In this document: piece after piece, positions 38,864-49,797 of the stretch
How positions within the stretch are numbered: the stretch's first letter is position 1
Layout of the letters: the number at the start of each line of letters is the position of its first letter
Assembly: GCF_003073045.1 (NCBI RefSeq)
Contig: NC_037596.1
Location: 15,131,012 to 15,195,011, forward strand
Length of the DNA stretch: 64,000 bases
From: Pomacea canaliculata
Taxonomy: Eukaryota; Mollusca; Gastropoda; Architaenioglossa; Ampullariidae
Direction of reading: 5' to 3'
Notes under the pieces: model-generated
Told to the model about the DNA's origin: nothing
Databases searched by the model: none
Seen by the model: only the letters and a program-made list of their open reading frames with translations
Program-made: the position numbers and the translations under genes

Positions 38864-40448
38864 CAACTTTTATATACCCTTACATTTTTTGTCTGTTTTA
38901 CTTTTTCTGACTTTAAGCTACTTCCGTTTCTCTTCTCATTTGAAAAATATACTTACAAATATTCCTTTCCAAAGTACTAAACTATTAAAAACTAAACTTG
39001 TATTATTTTTTCAACGATGCACTCTTTAACATCGATTTAATAAGTTTTTGTTCGAAAATACTTTTATGCCTTCGAATGTCTGTTTAAATATTGCCTGTTG
39101 GAATTTTTTATCGTCATATGACCACATGACAGCTTTCAGCTGTAAGAAACCACTGTCGCCAGCATAAACGTGTAAAGCACATTTTTAAATTTATTTTGTT
39201 TTTGTTTTTTTTTGTTTTTTTTCACTCAAGACTCATCTGTATCATCCGTGGTGTTAATCGCTGTCGTCTGTTCTGTCGTACTGGTTATACTGACACCGGC
39301 AGTGGTGGTTCCTGTAGTACTTCTCATGAGAAAAAGGGTTTGTTTTATTTGTAATGTTATTAAATTCAATAATATTTTTTCCATTAAACGTAATGTTTTT
39401 TGTTACTTTACAAACTATTTGGCAAAACTTTACTCTCTTCCGATTATCTTATCCTTATTCTTTGCTCCCATATACTTTGACGCAAAATTCCACATATACA
39501 CACACACAGATCACAGGACAGGATAACTCTGTGGAAAGTAGAAATACATAGTGCATCTCAGTTTTAACCGGAACTGTTGATTAGAAGAAAAAAGAGGCCA
39601 GAAGAGCTACCTGGTAAGACCAATACTGCTGGCATTGATATATGTTGGTTTCTGGAAAAGGTATTTGTTATAAATGTATTTAAAAAAGACATAACTGTCA
39701 AACACCCTGCCAGTGGTATTTACTACGCCGTAAATATAGTGCTTTTCCATGTAGAAGGTGTTGCCATGTCAGATTGCCAGATCATGCACAATCATACTTT
39801 TTATAGTAATCCTGTAGAACTGGACCAATCTTGCGAATCTGGCAAAAGAAATACTTCCCACGCTACATTTCTCATCTGAGGTCACTGAAATTCCTTTCAA
39901 TGAACACCTAAAAGATTTCACTAATTCCTTCGGTTGCTCCTGAAATAGCAGCGGGCGGATTGAGACTTTACGAAAATCTGCCACGTGGTATTTAGTCTTC
40001 AAAACATTTAGTTCCACACTGTTGGAATTATTTCATGACTTTCCACTTATTGTCTCTTTATGGTACATCGACAGTTCTTCTTTGATACAAGACCAGCATC
40101 CATAGTGCAAACAAAGAACTTCATCTGCACCATGAACCTATGAATAAGCCTAAATAATAAGAAAGAGTGTAAATAAGACAGGAGACAAACCGTATCCATA
40201 GAAACAGCGACACAAATTTACACAACGCGGATTCAATCAAAACTTGATTTTGAATTGAAGAACAATCCTCTCATATATTGAAAACAAAACAAATTGCTTG
40301 TAAGACTATTTATCTTAAAAACATCATTTTCAATTAAATTCAATTTTTTGTTTTCAATTAGGGACAAGAAGAAGAAAACAAAGGAAAAATGAAAGGCACT
40401 CAAAAACGTCTTCTTCAGGACACATACATCAAAATCCTTCAGCTTTAG
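35746..40448 (+). CDS. B3: two-Ig family-B type I membrane protein
   Basis: Exons: 35746-35803 (signal peptide MNHAYYFCCCFLLPLIAARG), 36238-36360, 36986-37183, 38317-38430, 38557-38760, TM 39231-39337 and proposed tail 40362-40448 (TAG); 296 residues. Domain 1 (20-126) has LKCQFP, W-x(5)-YC and SYRC. Domain 2 (127-232) has LKCNFPF, WAKYTKSSC and GEFVC. The intron within each domain and the phases match B2 and B4 exactly. The TM exon is valine-rich, ending LLMRKR. The tail exon has a very strong polypyrimidine tract and the right phase, giving a basic tail ending DTYIKILQL. A small alternative exon at 39585-39613 exists, so the tail is the uncertain part. B3 is the membrane partner of A3 in the A-B unit. 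Confidence 0.74.
38775..38862. repeat. (TAA)n microsatellite
   Basis: About 28 AAT/TAA units starting 14 bases after the donor of the B3 domain 2 exon. Confidence 0.95.
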
Positions 40449-40799
40449 ACATGATGTTAAACCTAAAAGCGCCTAGAATATTGTTCCACTTATTGCCTGC
40501 ACGTCGATTAGAATGTAATAGTCGTCAGGTTTCATTGAATAAGAAACAGAATTGCTTTCTAGCATTTGGTCCTCCACACCTGTTTCTCAGGCGTAATCGC
40601 TCGTAGACAGTCAAAGATGAAAATTTATTTAAAAGGTTACTGCAGCCCAACAAATCCTAGTAGCAAAAAAGACGAAGGAATAAAATAAAAACAATAATCA
40701 TGTATTCATCCAAAATGAACAAAACAGCTGCAGAGACAATTCACTGCATTACTGTTTCGTGAATGCGCCTTTGTATTGAGATGGTGATGCTTGTGGCAA

Positions 40800-41060
40800 C
40801 CACTTTTCTGTTTTTGTATAAAACCTTAGCTAATGGGTGGTGATTCCTTTCCTCTAACCATAGTTGGAAGAGTATAAGATGCTTGTTTACACTGCGTTCA
40901 TTATGATAGGGGGACCTACAACATAAGACGCTTGTGTAACTCGCAACTCTACTCTTCCAGACTAAGGTGAGGTCTACATTTGTACATAAAATCTTTAGAG
41001 TTGTTTTAAATAATCAATTGTACAAGCTAACGCAGGTACTAAGAAAATACATTTTCTAAT
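40800..41060 (+). repeat. Local duplication, copy 1
   Basis: Shares ordered blocks with 41466-41710: AAAACCTTAGCT, GTGATTCCTTTCCTCTA, GCGTTCATTATGA, GGGGGACCTACAACATAA and CTCGCAACTCTACTCTTCCAG. Offset about 666 bp, same orientation. Non-coding, possibly in B3 3' flanking DNA. Confidence 0.75.
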
Positions 41061-41465
41061 GTTTGTGATAGAAATGACTGCATGATTTATGTCTGCATGA
41101 CTTTCAAACTTACCAATTTACTTAGGTAACCAAAGATAATGGGTGGCACTGCTGTGTGCTCGGCAAACTGATTATTTTAAACTGAAAGAAATTAAAAGGT
41201 ATCGATGCTTTTTATCTCGCATTCCCTATATCCATTGAAACCTTAGCAAATAACGATAACTCTTTTTGCTTGTTTTGATTTGTGAGCACTAACCTGTACT
41301 AAGAAACCTAGTGATGTTTGTGTACAAGACGGTCAGTAACCAAAATGGTCTAATATAATATGTGATGCCGTCTGGAACCTTCCTTTACTAAACGACTTTA
41401 TGCAAAAGTGAAGATATGTTTTGTACTTGAGTGGACCATGTGGAGTAAGGTGATGATTTTTTTGT

Positions 41466-41710
41466 GTTTCTCCTTTTTTGTGTGTAAAACCTTAGCTGAT
41501 GGTGATTCCTTTCCTCTATCTGTATTTGGGAGATCTAGTGTTGCTTGGGTTGCGTTCATTATGAGAGGGGGACCTACAACATAATGCGCTTTTGTACCTC
41601 GCAACTCTACTCTTCCAGGAGATTCAGGATAGCGCTAATATTGTAAATAAAATATTTATGGTTTTTTAATTACTTGATTGTACACGCTATTAAAAGCAGC
41701 AAGAAATAAA
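41466..41710 (+). repeat. Local duplication, copy 2
   Basis: Second copy of the roughly 240 bp block beginning near 40800, diverged by substitutions and small indels. Confidence 0.75.
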
Positions 41711-43940
41711 CTCTATAGCTTTGTTTTACTTTAAATGTTAATATCTTTTTTATTATTTAAATGACTAAGACAGGTCGTCTCCAGTAACTTTGATTGAGTG
41801 ATAAAGATTTTTTTGTGGAAAATTAAGGGCGAAAAGTATCAGATAAGCTTTTTTATTCAGAAAAAAAGACCTGTGAACAGTGGAATTTAAGACAAATGTT
41901 TAAGCTACTGTGCACCTTTACTGTCAAGATAGCGGAAACTATTTGTTACTCTCAGTCTATGCAAATGCATCAAAGAAAAATAGAAAATCTTGTCTTGATG
42001 ATGTTAAAAGTAAAACAGCCTTCCTACAAATGACCTATTATAATGAATTGCTATTTTATTTAGTCATAGTAATGTATAGGTAAATGATTTTCTTGATGAC
42101 GTGTAAAAGTCGGACTTCATTTCAAGCTATAATGCAGTTATCTTTGATAACTCAACCAATGTGCTATACGATACACATATGAGTATCGACACGTATTGTG
42201 AAAGCAGCGTTGTATAAACCAATATTACTTTTTTCCCCACCGAAATAAGAGTTTAATAATGTTTGTAACTCAAATTTTCTTATCCTCTCTTTCTTTTGCT
42301 GTTGGTAGTATTTCTTTGTAAAAACTAAATACATATTTTATGAAAAATAAAAAAATTCCCACAAAAAATACTTCTTAATTTGAATTGTGTTCTTCGACGA
42401 TTGAAGTGTTTGTTGTCTGCTATTTTCGTGGTAATTATTGCCAACAGTATTGATCTCTTCTTCTTCTTCTTCAACCTTTTTCTCTCCATATATGAAGCTG
42501 CTGTGAAAGGAACTGCTACAACAATGGTGCCAAACCTTTTCTACCCCGATGGCCGTACTCCAAATGATATAAAATCTCGCGGGCCAGAACTTTGCAGTTT
42601 TTCCAGAATCATGTCGTGGTTAAAAATGAAATTAGCAGTGATATTACAAAACAACCTTGTGTCTGGTTGAAATGAGTTGGTCGCATGTTTCGCCTTTGTA
42701 GGACTTTTGCGAACCTGACCAATAGGTTGGGCACACCTGTGCTGCAAGAACAGTGTCTACCTTATTAGATAATTATTGCTGTGCCTTGATTTCTTTAAAT
42801 ATGTAATATCAGATCAAAGCACAAAGGTGCATCTAAAATTTAGTTCACTTTTTCCGATCCGTGCTTACTTTTTAAATATAACTGACAGCATAAACAGTCT
42901 TTACATCTATTACCTCTCAGACCATAGAAGTAGGAGTGTGCTTTGTCACCAGTATTTCAAAAGCTGATCGTGTTGCTCGCCTTCATGCCTCGACTAGTTT
43001 GGCAATACTTTTATTGGGACTTGGCAGGTTTGACGCTACGGACACTTTGACTAACTTAAATGAAAGCATAAAGCTGATTAAACCTAGTATGATTTTATCA
43101 GAAAAGTAATAAGAAAATTGTTTTCCTACTTACAAATATTCTTACAATTTTATCAGTAACCTAATTTAAACTTGGACTTTATTTTGGACCTGTTTTATCT
43201 TCGCATCCTCTGCACAATGAAGTGCTGACTGGAAATGTGGACGAAAATACGAATGCTAATGTACAGCAGAAGGTTAACTTATTAAAAAACAAATTTTATT
43301 AGAGGGAGGAGGTAGATGTACTAGGACGGACTATGATGAAGTGTGGAGTACTAAGGGGTTTGTGAAGGTGATTCTTCAATATTGTAAATGAAACAGTTAA
43401 AAGAACTGGGTAATCTGTAGAAGTCATTTGAAAGAGGTGAATTGAAAGTTACCACTTTAAAGAATTTTAAAAACAAAAAGCAGACTGGAGCAGGCAAGCA
43501 GTTTCTGGGGAGATTGCTCTGAGCAGAGGAAGTGGCACATGTGGAGGTCCGATGTTAAGCAGACCAGATTATGATACGGGAAATGTGCAGTCTGATGACA
43601 GGTTCTGAGCAAAGTACAGGGGATGGAGTCTGGATCGTGAGGTAGGAGGAAAGAGAGACCAGTTTGTTTTAATATCTATTCATGAAGCAATCTAGAAACT
43701 ACATGTTTATATGTATATAAATCATAGTAGTATGTATTCCTATCTTTGATGTTTAGTTTTATTTGTAATATGATGTACAACATAATCTAAACCTTAACCA
43801 AGCGCATACTATTTTTAAAAAAAATTGTTTTACAAGGAAACTGAAACTGCGAGCATGTTGATATTGAACGTTTCAATACTATAAGATACCCTTTCACGAG
43901 CTTGGCTTCAGCCAGAAGAATTAGGACGCAGGACTACAAC

Positions 43941-45678
43941 ATGGACGCACTGTGCCGTGTTGTGCTCTTTCTTTTTGTATGTGGCAATGGAAATACCAGT
44001 GCCATGACATGTGAGCACATCATTTGATAATTTACATTTCTATTTTAAAAAGTTCATGACAACGTTAAATAATTTTAAAAAATGAAAATCACGTTTATTT
44101 GACAAGATGATGATGGACGTACTCTTTTATGAAAAGACCTGATATATTAGTCATAACAATAGCATTCATTGAAGATAAGACCTTTGATTGTTTCTTGCTT
44201 GTTAATTTCAATCAAGGTTTTGGCAACAACTTTATTTAATCTATATTTTTTTCTGCCAACGCCCAGTTATATAATACATTTATTATGCCATATGATTTTG
44301 TATTTTAAACTAGCGCTACAAATGGTAGTAAAAAGAAATATAAAAATTGTAATAATGTCATGTTTGTTTACCCGACTATACTTACTTTCTGCAGGTACAC
44401 CAAAAGAAACAAATCAAGATTCTTACGAGAACAGCGTACATGCAGAAAATGCTTACGCTAATTTCAGTTACCGGCTGACGACCTCAAGAATGAACGAGAC
44501 TTCAGAAGATTCCAATTTTCGCATTGAAGTAAAATTATATGACGCTGGTACACTTCGTACAGCTTGCGTATGCCTATGGCTCTCAAGAAATGATCCAGTA
44601 TGTAAAATTCTCTGGAATGATTCGATCTGTGAGGCAGATACGTCTGAAATGCATTTTTCGTTGCTTATCAAAAGAACATATACAAATATCACGTGGGTAT
44701 GCTTTCAACAGAACTACGCCCCAGTTGTTCTGAAACAGAGGACGTTACAAGTCACCTGTGAGTGAACTGTATTTGCCTAATATTTAAAACTTTTTATTTG
44801 CATATAAATGTATTTTTAAAACTGAAGTTTTACATTTTTGTATGCTGTGAAATTTAGTGATTGGTTCCAATGGTTAAAACATTTAATTTTAGTTGATGGG
44901 AAAATGTACAGTATTTGTATTTCTGACATTACAATTTTGTATTTATGATATTACAATTGTCACTGAGATTGGAAAACATATTCTCTGCAACTAGATTCGC
45001 CAAAAATCACAGCGTTGCATGTAAACGGACAGGACGTCAATGGAACACACGTTGGCGAGCAACATCAAGAGGTTAACATTTCCTGCTACTTTACTAATGG
45101 AAGCCCACTTGTCAGCATTCGAATATTGGATGACACAGGACACACACTGAGTTCCACAACACACGGACAGGGACCCCTTATGCTCTCACTTGGAATTTAT
45201 CATTGTCAGGACAACTGGCCGGTCATCAGATGCGAAGCTCTGGGCTCGGAGATAAACCGATCTGTGGCCATAGTTGTCAGATGTGAGTTTATTATTTTCT
45301 ATTCCACTCTATAAAAATTTTTGTGTCAGGTTTATGTGAATGTTTTGTTACAAATATCTTTTTGTTTCTTTAGGTCCACCTCAGCTTTCCTACATGACTT
45401 CTCAAATTGCCGATCTGAAAACAATTCAAGATGGAGGGATGACTTTTGCCATGAAATCCTATACAGGCGACATCAGGAAATGTCTCATGACCCAGGTGCA
45501 GTCCCGTTCTTCCGCCAGAGAAGTGAAGTGTGATGTACGCGGACATCCCCCACAGTTCACACTGACCCTGAGACCTTTCAATGAATCCTGGATTGGAGAA
45601 GGGATCTGGACATTGCAAGTCATGAATGAGTTGGGTGCCTCAAGCATTACTTTTCACCTTATCAACAATACAGGTTAG
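43941..45678 (+). CDS. A4: secreted three-domain Ig-like protein
   Basis: Exons: 43941-44010 (ATG, signal peptide MDALCRVVLFLFVCGNGNTS), 44395-44757 (domain 1, 121 codons), 44995-45282 (domain 2, 96 codons) and 45374-45678 (domain 3), ending GGT TAG in the exon; 341 residues. Domain 1 spans residues about 24-144, domain 2 145-240, domain 3 241-341. Domain 2 keeps NISCYF, NGSP and YHC...RCEA. Domain 3 keeps VKCDVRG, WIGEGIWTLQV and the NELGASS turn. In domain 1 a cysteine conserved in A1-A3 is tyrosine (IEVKLYDAG). The donor at the domain 3 end is weak (GTTAGG) and the stop lies three bases beyond it, so a secreted protein is the simplest reading. N-glycosylation sites are frequent. It pairs with B4. 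Confidence 0.82.
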
Positions 45679-45689
45679 GAAGTGTACAT

Positions 45690-48600
45690 TATAAGTACAG
45701 TTCTTGCAGTCTGATTTGTTCATTTTCGGTAACGTGTTAATTCAAGTATATGGATAATGTTGGGTTCCCCATCCCTTATTAAGAGACATAAAGAAACTGA
45801 TATAGGATAAATACAGAAAGATTTCCATAAATGGATTTATCACTATTTTTTTTTTCTTTACTGTAAACTTTCACTTTTATCTTAGTTTGTATAAGGCACA
45901 GTATAACGTTTTCTTTATAACGATAATAAATTAGTTAAACCATAACCATAATTGACATTTGTCAATACTTTCATATTACTTACAATTAAAATATTTATGT
46001 TCTACAGCAGGTCAGCTATCATTACAGGTATGAGTAGTATCGAGAAATGAAGTTGGCATTTTCTGTTCGCATTTTTCACAGTACTGTGGGGTGAAAAAGT
46101 CATAAGCCAGTCTTGACTTTAGTCTTTTAAATCTGCTGCGTTTTTATATGTAAGAAGATAACCGAGGAGAGGAATATAATTATATATTCTATACCTCCCT
46201 ATTTTAAGGTGAGATTTTCGACCAAACTATTAGAGTTTTCTTAATTAGGTATTACTTATATTAGTGTTTCTCTTTCTGGATGCCCGATTTCTCCTCGGAA
46301 CATATGTGCCTTAATAATATTTGGCTGGAGGAAGAAAAGTCCCTTTAGTATAAACATATACTAAAGAGCAGGAAGTTCATCTTCAAAAGATAATTTTTAT
46401 GTTATCGCTGACACTTCGTATGGCTTAATGTCTCCAAACTGCACAGGAAAGTTGGATCTTTTTCTCCTTCTTAATGTAAGTAGACACAAGTTTTTTTTTT
46501 CGTTTTCATGCTTTGCTTAGACAAACATTGCTAGTTCCTTTGGTCTTTTATGGCTGAGTAAAGTTTTTATGAATGCTTCTGTATGTTTGGAAGTTAATTG
46601 TGAAAAAGTATTACGGACAAGTGTTTTGAGTGATCTCATCCTTTTTTCCGATTGCAGACAGGTTCCTGTTATTCTTCGATGCCTGCTTTCTGACACTTCG
46701 ATCTGTCTTTAAAAAGAATGTCTCTCCATACAGCTACTTGGATATCAATCATCATCAACATTCTTATACAGTGTTAGAGGATTGACACTAATTGTAGATG
46801 TTATACAAACTTATTCAGGGTACTTTGCGATCAATCACATACACAAATTCTTAAAGAAAACAGGTCGCCACAGGAAAACTAAAATCTAATCTGATTCGCT
46901 ATACCATCTGTGTGTATATATATATATATATAGCACTCTACCTTGGTACTACATTTTAACATCATCATAATTATCATTAGATTGTAACAGGAGCGTCAAT
47001 TAAAATATAAAAATGTTAAAAGTTTTCAGATCTTTTTCTTGTGACTAGTTTGTTCTGTGGGTATCAAAGCTCCTGCTCTTCAGGGAGCAAGAAAGGGAGA
47101 CAATTTTCTCAGTAATAAAGCAAAGACAGATTTGCTATATTAACTGCTAACATCAATAGGACGACAACGTTTCAAGGTACGGCATACATAAGTAGAGTGC
47201 CAAAAGAAATAGTCATGTCACAATGGATTGCATTGGATAATAACTATGCAAAAGACAGAATACTCACAAACTTTGCAAAGACCAGTACTGAAATGAGTAA
47301 AGCTGTTGTCAACACCAATGGCAAAGCAATAGAGAGATCCACACACAGCTTCAGATATCTGGTAGCTACCTGTCTACAAATTCAGCTGTGTATCATAAAT
47401 CTGCAACATGATTGTTACAGCTCCAGCTGCAAAAGCCAAGATGAACAGGATCTTGCATGCAATATCATCAGGTTTTTGCAATTACCAAGTGCACAAGTTC
47501 CTCATAGTTCCCATCTTCTTGTACAGGTGAATGATGCAGACTACTTGCTGACACAAAAAGAAGAATCCAGACAATCAAGAAAAAAATTAATGGACCCAAT
47601 TGTCAATATTCACCAAAGATCTTACTCGAGAATTTTGTCAAATGCTGCCTTCAACTGATACTTATCCCTCATCCTTTTTAGTGATGTGTACAGATCAAGG
47701 ATTGACATACACATTCTTTAAGCTCCAAATGTAAAAGAAATTTATTCAAACAGTTCAGTTCTGAAGAATCAAACCATTTTTTCCAAATCAATAACTTGAA
47801 GAATGTAAAATATGTGTATAGTCTTGTTGACTAGGTTTTATGTAAAGTGATCTCATTAGCTTTGGTAGACCAACAAAACTGTGATCAGATATGCTGAAAC
47901 TTAGAGTGTTACATAAGTACACACGTTTCTAATAAAAAGGAGCATATTGTAGACATCTAATTAACGTGAAATGCAATACTAGCAGACTTTAAAGGACATT
48001 CTACAGCAGTTTTAACTTCTATAGTAGATTGTACTTCATTTACTGTCAGATAGGTTACTTAGAAAGAAGTTTTAGTTACTATTAGCTCTGCTAGGGAATG
48101 GGACTATTGAGCAAAAACACTGGTAGAAACTGATTTTAGCTTTCATAAGTTGTACTTAAATTAACTCATCTTAGAAAGCTGCTTAACTGTGACTTCAAGA
48201 TTTTAGATTATTACAACAAGAAACTAGCATATTTTATAAACTGTTTACATGAGATTTTCACCCATAAGCTTTCTGGCTTATACTCCTTTAAAGTTATTAC
48301 TATGGTATTTACCGCAATATTTTTAAATGAAAGCAACTAAATACAAATAATAAAACATATTTAACAAAGTTTTGGCTGTTCTTGCAAGGATTATTCACGA
48401 TTTTCAACTTTTCTTAGAAATCTGTTTCACGTCTGCCAACTGAAGGCTGATCTCGTGTAGACATGTTATAACAAGAGTAACGTCCCTTCGCCTGCCTGGC
48501 TAGAGGCTGACAGCTCTTCCTCACTTTCATATTTGCCGGTTATCTGCGTGAAGTTTTGTGTCTAATGTTGATCAGTACATATGTTACGATATTTTCAACA

Positions 48601-49790
48601 TTTCTATGTCGATTTCTGTGTCTGATCCGCTTTTTATCTTTTCCTGGGCCATTTTATTTCGACTGTCACATCTGCGCCATCTTGCGATTACTTAGATTTT
48701 AGGTCTACACATGGCAGTTTCGGCTTCAAAATCTGATTACCTTCCTCGGCTGCTTGAGAAAGATTTGATGTTGAGCTGTCACAGAAAGCTGTTCGTGCAA
48801 TACAGACCAGTCTGACATGACTGACATCAGGTATCTCCAGGAAACTCAGCTTGCAATGTCCGTTAGCGTGTTGCTCTCACAAGACTTGTGTTGATTGAGC
48901 GATATCTTGGTAAGCCTCCTGTTTATTCATGTTTTCAATAAGATTCTGAAACCTAAGTATAAATTTTCGACGGAATTGGAGAACTGTAAACTGGCAATCA
49001 TCACTTTGGACTAATAGATATTTTACTGTAAGCTGTTAGTGCCTATAGCAAAATTTGGTTTTAAGCTTACTAAAAAAAAGAGATAAAATAGAATGTTTTA
49101 CATAGAGAAAAGGAATGCAGCCAGCAAAGATAGATCATATATTAGTCACACGTATATACCTGTTTGCTTTTAAAATGTACCCAGCTATGTAGACCTCTAT
49201 TGATCTCATAACCCTCTGACTTATTTATAATACCTACATTTTTATAATCAGAGAACCCCTACAAATGCATACATACTGTACACTGTAAGCACGCACACAT
49301 GCACACAGAAGATTCAACAGAGCGGCACCAACACAGCTACATATCCTGAAATTAATCTTCTTTATGTGTTGACAGTGAATGCTGTTCTGCTTCGCTTACA
49401 TTCCTTTCTCTTGCCTTAGAGAGGTTCCTCCAAGGCAGTCGACGCTATGGTTAACAGAAGAAAAAGCTGGGTGACTGACTTGAAGAAGCGTCCTCTTGTA
49501 TGATGTTACTTGCTTTCCTTGAAGCTTTTCTACTGATATATAGCTACATGATATGAGCTAGTCAAAAAAGTGTACCGTATTGGATATACACCTATTTACC
49601 TGTTGAATAAGCGGCATCACTGGCTGGCTAGTAGCAATTTCATTGTATGCTGTTAGACTATGAAAAACACCAATAGACGAAAAGATGTAAGATATATTTA
49701 TTGTAAACAAAAATATTAATATTTATTTGTATCCGTCGTTTGCTTTCAGCATTGCAAAGGAAAATGTGATTTTGTTTATCAACCGTTTCT
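45690..49790. other. Intergenic between A4 and B4
   Basis: No TM or ITIM exon of A4 was found. A 180-codon open frame (47119-47658) is listed separately. A (TA)n run lies near 46915-46931. Confidence 0.45.
47119..47658 (+). other. 180-codon open frame, unrecognised
   Basis: Open from a stop at 47116 to TGA at 47656-47658, with internal ATGs (for example 47215). It has no signal peptide, membrane segment or domain I recognise. A frame of this length is uncommon in DNA this AT-rich, so it could be an exon or a transposon fragment, but chance is not excluded. Confidence 0.25.
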
Positions 49791-49797
49791 ACAAAAG

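Larger units (their letters stand above)
40500..43930. other. Intergenic between B3 and A4
   Basis: Holds the local duplication at about 40.8 and 41.5 kb. A 96-codon frame at 42380-42670 has an FYPDG word recalling family-B exons but lacks their cysteines and phase. No exon accepted. Confidence 0.45.

Noticed and set aside
42380-42670. Frame containing FYPDG, resembling the C-strand word of family-B exon 2
   Set aside because: The flanking cysteine, the LKC-x-FP motif and the phase-1 exon ends of family B are missing, so the match is probably chance.
46008-46027. 20-base AG-to-GT segment downstream of A4 that could be a mini-exon
   Set aside because: It does not match any family tail exon and no TM exon accompanies it; A4 has an in-exon stop before it.
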